Shown piece by piece: positions 27,112 through 34,935 of a stretch of DNA of 51,011 nucleotides. The notes below the pieces were generated by a model. It saw nothing but the letters and a program-made list of their open reading frames with translations, was not told where the DNA came from and searched no databases. Numbering within the stretch: position 1 is the first letter of the stretch; every line of letters begins with the position of its first letter. The stretch covers positions 1-51,011 of the forward strand of contig NZ_MCRI01000017.1 in assembly GCF_001720165.1 (NCBI RefSeq), read 5' to 3'. The translations under genes were made by a program, and so were the position numbers. Origin of the DNA: Methylophaga muralis. GTDB lineage: Bacteria; Pseudomonadota; Gammaproteobacteria; Nitrosococcales; Methylophagaceae.

Positions 27112-28062
27112 TCAGCTGGTTTGTTCGGCTTTATCCCGCCACTCTTCCAATAAGCCTTGTACGGTGATAGCCAGATCATCCGGGGCAAATTTAGCGATAA
27201 ATTTATCCGCACCGACTTTTTCCACCAATGCATTGTTAAATGTGCCGCTCATTGAGGTATGCAGCAAAATACGTATATGTTTCAAATTTGGATCCTGGCG
27301 GATCGCGGTGGTGAGGGTATAGCCATCCATTTCAGGCATTTCGATATCGGAAATCAGCATTGCGATATGTTTGCTGACATCAATACCTTCGGCAGCCCAT
27401 TCTTTCAGCTGATCTAAAGCCTGTTTACCGTCGTTAACAATAGTGCAGCTGACGCCAATCTGTTCCATGGTGCGACGAATTTGATTGCGGGCAACACTGG
27501 AATCATCGGCTACCAGAATATGGTGTTTATACTCTGCGTTGGCTTCTGCAAAACGCGTTACTAAATCCGCTGAAACCGTATCATCAACTCCCAGTACTTC
27601 GGACATGACTTTTTCTACGTCGATTATCTGGATCAATTCATTATCAATCTTGGTGACCGCAGTCATGTAATGATTTGAGCCCGATGCGGTAGGGGGCGGG
27701 AGAATATCTTTCCAGCTGATGTTGACGATTCGATCTACTTCACTGACTAAGAATCCCTGCACATTGCGGTTATATTCGGTGATGATGACAAAATGTTCCC
27801 GGGGATTCACTACTGGCCGTTTGCCAATACCTTGGGATAAATCAAAGATACTGATGGTTCTATCGCGGATATGTGCTGCGCCTCGAACAACCGGGTGCGA
27901 ATGAGGCATCTGCGTTAGTGGTGGACAAGCAATGGCCTCACGGACTTTAAATACGTTAATGCCATAACGCTGCGTACCACCTAACTTAAATAATAAGAGC
28001 TCTAACCGGTTCTGACCGGCAAGTTGGGTGCGTTGGTCGATACCATCAATCATGCTTGCCAT
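27112..28062 (-). CDS. cheV: Chemotaxis coupling protein CheV
   Basis: CheW-response-regulator hybrid linking chemoreceptors to CheA. The 316-residue protein has a CheW domain at about residues 15-160 (ELLLFKLGGTQRYGINVFKVREAI, VRGAAHIRDRTISIFDL) and a C-terminal receiver at about 180-305 with the phospho-acceptor in LISDIEMPEMDG and a Lys in KFIAKF. GGAGA lies six bases before the ATG. Divergent from flgA, a typical gammaproteobacterial neighbour. Confidence 0.92.
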   Translation of the reverse strand: MASMIDGIDQRTQLAGQNRLELLLFKLGGTQRYGINVFKVREAIACPPLTQMPHSHPVVRGAAHIRDRTISIFDLSQGIGKRPVVNPREHFVIITEYNRNVQGFLVSEVDRIVNISWKDILPPPTASGSNHYMTAVTKIDNELIQIIDVEKVMSEVLGVDDTVSADLVTRFAEANAEYKHHILVADDSSVARNQIRRTMEQIGVSCTIVNDGKQALDQLKEWAAEGIDVSKHIAMLISDIEMPEMDGYTLTTAIRQDPNLKHIRILLHTSMSGTFNNALVEKVGADKFIAKFAPDDLAITVQGLLEEWRDKAEQTS

Positions 28063-28191
28063 AATAATTCTCCAAATCGATACCCTGAGTATAACGGCAG
28101 TAAGAATGAAATCTGAACTGAAATTATGGGAATGATATTTGCAGTGAGGATTATGTTTATTGCTTTACCGTGCGAATTGCCGGGGGAAACC

Positions 28192-28896
28192 ATGTATAAA
28201 TTATTCAGGAATTTAATATTAGTGTTAAGTGTCAATTTATTGACATTTACCGCATCTGCCAGCAATCTGCAATCCTTGGCAGAGGTGGAACATGCTGCGT
28301 ACGTCTTTACCCTAGCCCAGGCTCAAGCGCGATTTAATAACCCTGAAATCACCTTAACTCCTTTAGATAAAAGGTTACGTCTGCAAAATTGTGGTGGCGG
28401 GCTTGAAGCCTTTACTAATCGGGACCTGACCAGTGCTGGCAATGTGACTGTCGGCGTGCGTTGTCATCAGCCAGTGTCTTGGACGGTTTACTTGCCATTG
28501 CAGATTAAAGTGATGCAGCCAATGGTGGTTATTGCTCGTCCAGTGTCAGCCAATCATGTATTGACCGAGCAGGATCTGCGGATTGAACAACGCGATATTG
28601 GAAATCTTCGGCAAGGTTACATGGCAAGTATTGCCGCTGTGGTTGGGCAACAGGTTAAATACTCTTTGGGTTTGGGTACGGTGATTCAAGCTAATCATTT
28701 ACGCCCATTGAATGTGGTGAGACGCGGCGAATCAATCGTATTGGTCGCCAGTGCCGGAACAATGGAAGTAAGAATGCAGGGAACGGCGATGGCTGATGCG
28801 GGAGTGGGAGATCGCGTACGGGTGAGAAACTTATCTTCCGATCGCGTAGTAGAAGGCATAGTCGACTCTCCTGGTGTGGTACGCGTTACAATGTAA
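28192..28896 (+). CDS. flgA: Flagellar P-ring assembly chaperone FlgA
   Basis: Periplasmic chaperone for assembly of the flagellar P ring. The 234-residue product has a signal peptide ending TASA, and the SAF domain (about 110-170: VVIARPVSANHVLTEQDLRIEQRDI, then GYMASIAAVVGQ). The ATG at 28192 is chosen because the signal peptide starts there and GGGGGA precedes it. It is not followed by flgB within the window. Confidence 0.88.
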   Translation: MYKLFRNLILVLSVNLLTFTASASNLQSLAEVEHAAYVFTLAQAQARFNNPEITLTPLDKRLRLQNCGGGLEAFTNRDLTSAGNVTVGVRCHQPVSWTVYLPLQIKVMQPMVVIARPVSANHVLTEQDLRIEQRDIGNLRQGYMASIAAVVGQQVKYSLGLGTVIQANHLRPLNVVRRGESIVLVASAGTMEVRMQGTAMADAGVGDRVRVRNLSSDRVVEGIVDSPGVVRVTM

Positions 28897-28925
28897 ACAA
28901 ATATCTAGACCGATTCACATTTTAT

Positions 28926-28952
28926 TCAAGTTTATTTAATTCGGTCCGCTAA
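28926..28952 (+). promoter_or_regulatory. Sigma-28 (FliA) class promoter for flgM
   Basis: TCAAGTTT, an 11-base spacer and TCCGCTAA match the sigma-28 consensus TAAAGTTT-N11-GCCGATAA at 7 of 8 and 6 of 8 positions. It lies 30 bases upstream of the flgM start, so the anti-sigma factor gene would be in the regulon of the factor it inhibits, the known feedback. Confidence 0.6.
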
Positions 28953-28982
28953 CAAATATAGAACCAATATGGAGACATTTAT

Positions 28983-29297
28983 ATGTCGGATATTAACAAT
29001 ATAAAACCACCCGTGCAGGGCGGGCTGAATGCGCCGCGCAATGCCAGCGTTGAAGACAAACGCACAGCGGACACCACTGCAAATCCGGTCAAAACTGGCG
29101 GGGATGCTGCAATGGATAAGATTAGCTTGACGGCAACTGCCACTCAGCTGCAAAGCTTGCAACAAAAAATTGCCGCTTTACCTGCTGTAGATGAACAAAA
29201 AGTGGCGGCTTTACGTGCAGCAATCGAAGATGGCAGTTATCAAGTGGATAGTCAGAAGTTGGCACGAAATATGATTGATTTTGAAGGTAACCTATAA
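28983..29297 (+). CDS. flgM: Anti-sigma-28 factor FlgM
   Basis: Inhibitor of FliA, exported on hook completion. The 104 residues have the disordered Asn/Pro/Lys-rich N-terminal half and a C-terminal helical half with DKISLTATATQLQSLQQKI and KVAALRAAIEDGSYQVDSQKLA, the FlgM signature region. GGAGA precedes the ATG. flgN follows after 16 bases. Confidence 0.9.
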   Translation: MSDINNIKPPVQGGLNAPRNASVEDKRTADTTANPVKTGGDAAMDKISLTATATQLQSLQQKIAALPAVDEQKVAALRAAIEDGSYQVDSQKLARNMIDFEGNL

Positions 29298-29313
29298 ACA
29301 AGGAATCTTCATC

Positions 29314-29802
29314 ATGGCCATGTCACCCGGACAACAATTACGCAGTGTTTTACAGTCCGAATTAAATGTTGCCACTCAGCTAACCGAGCTCCTGGCTGTT
29401 GAACGTGAAGCTCTTGCATTATCTGACATTGATACCATCAGCAATATCAACACCCAAAAACAGCCTTTAATCATGAAACTTGAACAACATGGCCGTCAGA
29501 GAGACGCCCTGTTGACGACTTCGGGGTTTCCTGCTGGAAAGCAAGGCTTGGAAGCGTTTATTGATAATCAAAATGAAGATGACGGTGTTGCTTTAAATCA
29601 GTTGATAAAATCCCTAAAAGTCATTGCCAAAAACTGCCAGCAACGCAATCAGATAAATGGCGGGATTGTCAGTATTAACCGTCAATACTTGCAGCGGGCT
29701 ATATCGGTATTACGTGGCAGAGACCCTGAATCAAGTGCTTACGGACCCGGTGGTGAATATACCAGTGCAGTAGTTCGCCAACCGCTTATCGGCCGTGTGT
29801 AA
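29314..29802 (+). CDS. flgN: Flagellar synthesis chaperone FlgN
   Basis: Cytoplasmic export chaperone for hook-filament junction proteins FlgK and FlgL. The 162-residue helical protein has LTELLAVEREALALSDIDTIS then KQPLIMKLEQHGRQRDALL, typical of FlgN. The ATG at 29314 has AAGGA upstream. Paired with flgM, as usual. Low sequence conservation of the family leaves the call resting partly on position. Confidence 0.82.
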   Translation: MAMSPGQQLRSVLQSELNVATQLTELLAVEREALALSDIDTISNINTQKQPLIMKLEQHGRQRDALLTTSGFPAGKQGLEAFIDNQNEDDGVALNQLIKSLKVIAKNCQQRNQINGGIVSINRQYLQRAISVLRGRDPESSAYGPGGEYTSAVVRQPLIGRV

Positions 29803-29819
29803 ACTAGTATCAATAGATC

Positions 29820-30833
29820 CTAAGGCGCTTCACACCACTGCGCTAACAAATCCACCCAGACAGGATCATCATTGAGGCAGGGAATCAGAGCTAATGACCG
29901 ACCGCCTGCTTCAATAAACACTTCTTCTGCACGAATAGCGATTTCCTCAAGCGTTTCCAAACAATCAGTGACAAATGCCGGGCACATCACCAGGACATTC
30001 TTAGTGCCGTTTTGAGCTAATTCAATCAAACGATCTTCGGTATTTGGCCCAAGCCATTTAGCTCTTCCCAGCCGTGACTGAAACGCTACTGAATAGCTGT
30101 CAGGTTCAAGTTTTGCTTTTTCTGCAAACGCCGCTGTTGTTGCCATTACTTGATGTCGATAACAGGTTGCATGTGCTGCGTGGGGTGTGGTGCAGCAATC
30201 AGCGTGTTTCAAACAATGCTGACCACTCGGGTCGCGTTTGAGAATATGCGATTCTGGTAAGCCGTGATAGCTGAACAGCAAATGGTCATATTCTTCCATC
30301 AGATAGGGTCGCGTTTGTTCCACCAACGCATTGATATAGCCCGCTTCCTGGTAAAAAGGCGACTTTATCGTCAGAGTAATATCAAGTTTATGTTGAGTGA
30401 TAACCTGTTTTGCCGTTTCAATACAAGTGGTTACCGTGCTATCGGCGAAATGTGGATATAACGGCACAAATAAAACTTCCTTTATCCCACTAATCTTTGC
30501 CAATTTTAATAAACCCGCTTCAATGCTTGGGTTGCCATAACGCATGGCAAGCTCAACCGGCATATCAACTTGTTGTTGTACCGCTTTATGCAGCTTTTCA
30601 GATAAGGCAATAAGTGGTGAACCATCTTCTGTCCAAACGCTTTGATACGCCTCGGCAGAAGCTTTGGGGCGGCTGGGTAAGACAAACAAACTGACAATAA
30701 GCCGCCGCATCAACCAGGGTAGTTGAATCACGTAGGGATCCATTAAAAACTGATTGAGATAACGTCTGACGGAAGGTACGTCAGGGTTGTCGGGAGAACC
30801 TAGATTGACTAGTAAAACGGCACGTTGCGTCAT
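29820..30833 (-). CDS. hemH: Ferrochelatase
   Basis: Inserts ferrous iron into protoporphyrin IX, last step of heme synthesis, at the inner membrane. The 337 residues contain AVLLVNLGSPDNPDVPSVRRYL, DPYVIQLPW and the catalytic FSYHGLPESH motif, followed by a Cys cluster (HCLKHADCCTTPHAAHATC). QSRLGRAKWLGPNT is the usual product-side signature. Convergent with flgN. Second gene after the epimerase on the minus strand. Confidence 0.93.
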   Translation of the reverse strand: MTQRAVLLVNLGSPDNPDVPSVRRYLNQFLMDPYVIQLPWLMRRLIVSLFVLPSRPKASAEAYQSVWTEDGSPLIALSEKLHKAVQQQVDMPVELAMRYGNPSIEAGLLKLAKISGIKEVLFVPLYPHFADSTVTTCIETAKQVITQHKLDITLTIKSPFYQEAGYINALVEQTRPYLMEEYDHLLFSYHGLPESHILKRDPSGQHCLKHADCCTTPHAAHATCYRHQVMATTAAFAEKAKLEPDSYSVAFQSRLGRAKWLGPNTEDRLIELAQNGTKNVLVMCPAFVTDCLETLEEIAIRAEEVFIEAGGRSLALIPCLNDDPVWVDLLAQWCEAP

Positions 30834-30841
30834 GATAATTA

Positions 30842-31756
30842 TTATTTTTTGTTAGAAGAGTTAAGAACATCGCTTAGCGCGCTTTGAATATCAGTATAAA
30901 GAAATTCAAAGCCGGAAGCCTGAGCTTTTTCCGGGATTGCTCGTTGTCCACCGAGTAATAAGTCAGCCATTTCACCCATTGCAGTCTTGAGTACACATGC
31001 TGGCACTCGAAAAAATGCCGGACGATGCAGCGTTTCGGCCAAAGCTTCACTGAATTGCTGATTTGTGACTGGTCTGGGTGCGGAACCGTTAAATACACCG
31101 GAATACGCACGGTTTTCTGCTAAAAATAAAAATAGCCGGCAGATATCATCAATATGAATCCAAGGCATATATTGCCGCCCATCACTTATTGGCCCGCCTA
31201 AGCCCATTTTGAACGGCAGTAGCATTTTGCTAAGAAACCCGCCTGATGGAGAAACTACTAAACCGGTGCGAACTATCGCGACACGCATGCCCAGTGATTC
31301 TGCTGATAAAGCTGCTTTTTCCCATTGGTCGCATAATTCATGACTGAAATCAGCTTCAAAATCACTTTCTTCAGTCAGAATGGTTTCGCCTTGATTACCA
31401 TACCAGCCAACTGCTGAGCCGCTGATAAAGCTATGGGGCCGGCTGGAGCGTTTAGAAAGTTGCTGAATCAAATCCTGCGTATAGGTCACCCTACTTTCTA
31501 GAAGGAGTTGTTTCCGTTGCTCAGTCCAGCGTTTATCAACAATGGGTGCGCCAGCCAGATTGATGACAATATCGATATGATCATCTACAGGTAACGCTGC
31601 GACAGATTCAGCGCAGTGTACTTGAGGGCCAAGAATTTTTTGGGTTTTTTGACAATTACGACTTAACGCAAAAACTGTTTCGCCATTATTGAGTAATCTT
31701 TGACACAGCGCTTGGCCGATGAGTCCTGATGCACCGGTTATTAAATAAGCAGCCAT
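30842..31756 (-). CDS. TIGR01777-family NAD-dependent epimerase/dehydratase (YfcH-like)
   Basis: Extended short-chain dehydrogenase-like protein with N-terminal nucleotide-binding ITGASGLIGQALCQRLL, FISGSAVGWYGNQGE and the C-terminal domain with PRPVTNQQFSEALAETLHRPAFFRVPACVLK of the TIGR01777 family. 304 residues, normal length. The substrate is unknown. It lies 8 bases upstream of hemH on the same strand and probably shares its transcript. Confidence 0.88.
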   Translation of the reverse strand: MAAYLITGASGLIGQALCQRLLNNGETVFALSRNCQKTQKILGPQVHCAESVAALPVDDHIDIVINLAGAPIVDKRWTEQRKQLLLESRVTYTQDLIQQLSKRSSRPHSFISGSAVGWYGNQGETILTEESDFEADFSHELCDQWEKAALSAESLGMRVAIVRTGLVVSPSGGFLSKMLLPFKMGLGGPISDGRQYMPWIHIDDICRLFLFLAENRAYSGVFNGSAPRPVTNQQFSEALAETLHRPAFFRVPACVLKTAMGEMADLLLGGQRAIPEKAQASGFEFLYTDIQSALSDVLNSSNKK

Positions 31757-31867
31757 GATAATTCCCTCAGTAAAGTTATGATTATTGCTTGTATAGAGTC
31801 ATAACAGCTGGCAAAGTTTACTAACATTAAGGATAAAACCATTTATTAATGGTTTAACGAGCATTTG

Positions 31868-32812
31868 ATGCGAATTAAAGTCGGAATCAGTAGTTGTTTA
31901 TTGGGTGAAAATGTACGGTTTGATGGCGGACATAAACATCTGCGCCTTTGCACCGATAGTTTGTCGCGTTTTTTTGAGTTTGTTCCCGAGTGTCCTGAAG
32001 TCGGTATCGGAATGGGCATTCCTCGTAAACCGATTCGATTAGTAGGTGATGTGCAAGCGCCCCATGCCGTTGCGGTACATGACTATCAATTGGATTACAC
32101 GGCAGAGTTAACTGCTTTTGGTCAACAGAAAGCCCGTGAACACAAAGGTTTATGTGGCTATATCTTTATGAAAGACTCACCGAGTTGTGGTTTATTCCGA
32201 GTAAAGATTTATCAGAAGAATGGTTATCCAGCAGCCGAGCCGGGGAGAGGCATTTATGCCGATGTTTTAAAAAAGGCACATCCATTGATGCCGATGGAAG
32301 AGTCCGGCAGATTGAATGATCCACTGTTGCGTGAGAATTTTATCAGTCGCGTATTTGCTTATTCCGACTGGCAGCAACTTCTAAATGCTGGTCTGACGCA
32401 CCACAAACTGATTAACTTTCATACCCGTTATAAATATTTATTGATGGCACATTCTCCAGTGTATTATGCCGAGCTTGGTCGAATGTTGGCGGATGCTGGG
32501 AATCATGATGTTGAAGCATTGGGAGAGCGTTATTTCAGCGCTCTAATGATGGTTTTAAGCGAAATAGCTTCGCGTAAAACCCATACCAATGTTTTGATGC
32601 ATATACAGGGGTATTTGAAGAAAAAGCTTTCCAGTGCTGAAAAGCAGGAACTGGCTGACATTATTGACCGCTACCGCACGGCAGAATTACCACTGATTGT
32701 GCCGATCACCTTGTTAAAGCATCATTTCAATAATTATCCGGATCCTTATATTGCCAAACAGGCCTACCTACAGCCGTATCCTGATGCATTAAGTCTGAGA
32801 AATACCATATAG
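31868..32812 (+). CDS. DUF523/DUF1722 (YbgA-like) protein
   Basis: A 314-residue two-domain protein: DUF523 at about 1-150 (VGISSCLLGENVRFDGGHK, CPEVGIGMGIPRKPIRLV, KDSPSCGLFRVK) and DUF1722/YbgA at about 190-310 (HKLINFHTRYKYLLMAHSP, HTNVLMHIQGYLKK). The Cys-containing motifs suggest a metal or Fe-S site. In many proteobacteria this gene lies beside a photolyase gene; none is here. Function unknown. Confidence 0.85.
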   Translation: MRIKVGISSCLLGENVRFDGGHKHLRLCTDSLSRFFEFVPECPEVGIGMGIPRKPIRLVGDVQAPHAVAVHDYQLDYTAELTAFGQQKAREHKGLCGYIFMKDSPSCGLFRVKIYQKNGYPAAEPGRGIYADVLKKAHPLMPMEESGRLNDPLLRENFISRVFAYSDWQQLLNAGLTHHKLINFHTRYKYLLMAHSPVYYAELGRMLADAGNHDVEALGERYFSALMMVLSEIASRKTHTNVLMHIQGYLKKKLSSAEKQELADIIDRYRTAELPLIVPITLLKHHFNNYPDPYIAKQAYLQPYPDALSLRNTI

Positions 32813-32940
32813 ATTTTTCAATCGTCAGAATATTGAGAGGGGCTAGCTGACTTTTTGAATTTAGTCATAAACTAGGTGTATGGTGAAACTTGTCATTTCG
32901 AATTGATGACTGAAGTAGTAAAGCCAGCCAGGAAATGGAA

Positions 32941-33918
32941 ATGCAACGCAGAGATTTATTGAAGTTTGGTTTATTGAGTGCCGTCAGTACCAAAACCTCG
33001 GCAGCCAGCCCAACGGCATTGACTGGTCTGGTTATTGATCCGGGATTTGCCGAACATCACATAATGCCTGAACATCCTGAATCTCCAGCCCGATATGAAC
33101 GATTGCGCGATGAGTTGGATGTCAGTGATCTGATGTCCAAAGTGACCTTGCTTAAACCCAAAAAAAATATTGAATCGGAATTATTGCTGGTACATTCCGC
33201 TACACATATTGCGTCAATAAAGCGTCACGATCCTAGGGCGCATCAGGCAGCGATGCTGGCAACTGGTGGCGTATTAGTTGCAGTAGATGCTGTGTGTAAA
33301 GGCTTATTGGATAACGCATTCTGTGCTTCCCGGCCGCCCGGTCATCACGCAACTAATACTGGAAAAGAAGAGGGGTTTTGCTATTACAATCATGTTGCAA
33401 TCGCTGCTCGTTATGCCCAGAAACGCTATAAATTAAAGCGAATTTTGATTGTTGATTGGGATTATCATCACGGCAATGGTACCGAATGGGCTTTTTACCA
33501 CGATCCTTCCGTGTTGTTTTTCTCCACTCATGATGCAGATGCTTACCCTGGAACGGGCTCTCCGGATAAAACAGGAACCGGGGCTGGAAGAGGGTTCAAT
33601 ATCAATGTGCATTTGCCCTGTGGTAGTGGTGACAATGAAGTTGTGGCCGCGTTTGAAGACATACTTATTCCCGCTGTAGCCGAATTTAAACCTGATTTAA
33701 TCCTTATTTCTGCTGGTTTTGACAGTCGTCAGGACGATCTGTTGGGATGTCACAAAATCACCGACCAAGGCTTTATTCAGCTTACAGAAATTATGTTGCG
33801 ATTAGCGAAGCAACATTGTGATGGCAAGCTGATTTCGGTACTGGAAGGTGGCTACAATTTGGCTGGAAATGCCAAAGCCAGTGTGGCGCATTTAAAAACA
33901 TTGATGAAAACAATCTAA
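32941..33918 (+). CDS. Histone-deacetylase-fold amidohydrolase with Tat-type signal
   Basis: Member of the HDAC/acetoin-utilisation/acetylpolyamine amidohydrolase superfamily. All zinc-enzyme motifs are present: SRPPGHHA, VDWDYHHGNGTEWA, DADAYPGTGS, ISAGFDSRQDD and LEGGYN. The 325-residue product begins MQRRDLLKFGLLSAV, resembling a twin-arginine signal, so it may act outside the cytoplasm, unusual for this fold. The ATG at 32941 has AGGA seven bases upstream; another lies at 32935. It precedes rpfF by about 120 bases. Confidence 0.85.
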   Translation: MQRRDLLKFGLLSAVSTKTSAASPTALTGLVIDPGFAEHHIMPEHPESPARYERLRDELDVSDLMSKVTLLKPKKNIESELLLVHSATHIASIKRHDPRAHQAAMLATGGVLVAVDAVCKGLLDNAFCASRPPGHHATNTGKEEGFCYYNHVAIAARYAQKRYKLKRILIVDWDYHHGNGTEWAFYHDPSVLFFSTHDADAYPGTGSPDKTGTGAGRGFNINVHLPCGSGDNEVVAAFEDILIPAVAEFKPDLILISAGFDSRQDDLLGCHKITDQGFIQLTEIMLRLAKQHCDGKLISVLEGGYNLAGNAKASVAHLKTLMKTI

Positions 33919-34040
33919 CCATCTGATTTCACGTTTGATATTAACGGCACAGTTCGTGCTAAACCTTAAAAGAATCCAGTTTAGTGACAAATTTCAGTCA
34001 CTTGTTGATTGGCAGCCCAAGCCCTTTTAAGGAGAAAATG

Positions 34041-34928
34041 ATGAACGCTGTTGTGAAACTCAGAGACGAGAACGAAGCTGGTCTTGACCAGAATCAGGCA
34101 AAGCAATATCAACATCTGAATACTTATTATGATCCAACGTATAAAATTGGTTGGTTTATGATGGATGCTGCTCCCAGGCCTTGTTTTACCCCCACCTTAT
34201 TAAACGAGTTATCGGATTATCTGGCCAATGTTAAGGCTGAGATGCAACTGACCAATCAGGAAAAATATGATTATTTGGTGGTTGGTTCGAGTGTTGACGG
34301 GGTGTTTAATCTTGGTGGTGATTTAAATCTGTTTACCTCGCTGATTGAAAAAGGCGACCGTGAAGCCTTATTAGGTTATGCCATCCACTGCATTGATATT
34401 CTTTATGACAACATGTTCCACTTTAATTGTGATCTGACGACAGTCAGTCTGATTCAGGGTGATGCATTGGGCGGTGGTTTTGAAGCCGCCTTATCCAGCA
34501 ATATTATTATTGCTGAACGCGGTGTGAAGCTGGGCTTACCGGAAGTATTGTTTAATCTGTTTCCAGGAATGGGCGCTTACACTTTGTTATCTCGAAAAGT
34601 CGGCGCTGCCAATGCAGAGAAAATGATTTTGTCGGGCGCGCTTTATACTGCTGAAGAGCTTTATGAAATGGGCGCTATCGATATTCTGGCCGAGAAAGGT
34701 GAGGGCGAGCTAGCTTTGTATAAATACATCAAAGCAGCTAAAAAATCGCCAAACAGTTATAAAGCCATGTCTCGCATTAAAGATCTGTGTAATACAGTGA
34801 CTTATGAAGAGCTGGTGGCTATTGCCAATATCTGGGCTGATGCAGCTTTAAAGTTGACCAGTAAAGATATTCGCATGATGACACGACTCGTTAATCGTCA
34901 AACTGCGAAATCGAATAGCGAAGCATAG
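34041..34928 (+). CDS. rpfF: DSF synthase RpfF (crotonase family)
   Basis: Enzyme making the diffusible signal factor, a cis-2-unsaturated fatty acid, from acyl-ACP. In 295 residues it shares with Xanthomonas RpfF the strings VFNLGGDL, DALGGGFEAALS with Glu148, and GLPEVLFNLFPGMGAY with Glu168, the two catalytic glutamates (Glu141 and Glu161 there). AAGGAG lies six bases before the ATG. It converges on rpfC and rpfG, completing a DSF synthesis-perception module. A general enoyl-CoA hydratase is less likely given these motifs. Confidence 0.88.
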   Translation: MNAVVKLRDENEAGLDQNQAKQYQHLNTYYDPTYKIGWFMMDAAPRPCFTPTLLNELSDYLANVKAEMQLTNQEKYDYLVVGSSVDGVFNLGGDLNLFTSLIEKGDREALLGYAIHCIDILYDNMFHFNCDLTTVSLIQGDALGGGFEAALSSNIIIAERGVKLGLPEVLFNLFPGMGAYTLLSRKVGAANAEKMILSGALYTAEELYEMGAIDILAEKGEGELALYKYIKAAKKSPNSYKAMSRIKDLCNTVTYEELVAIANIWADAALKLTSKDIRMMTRLVNRQTAKSNSEA

Positions 34929-34935
34929 CGGCTTG

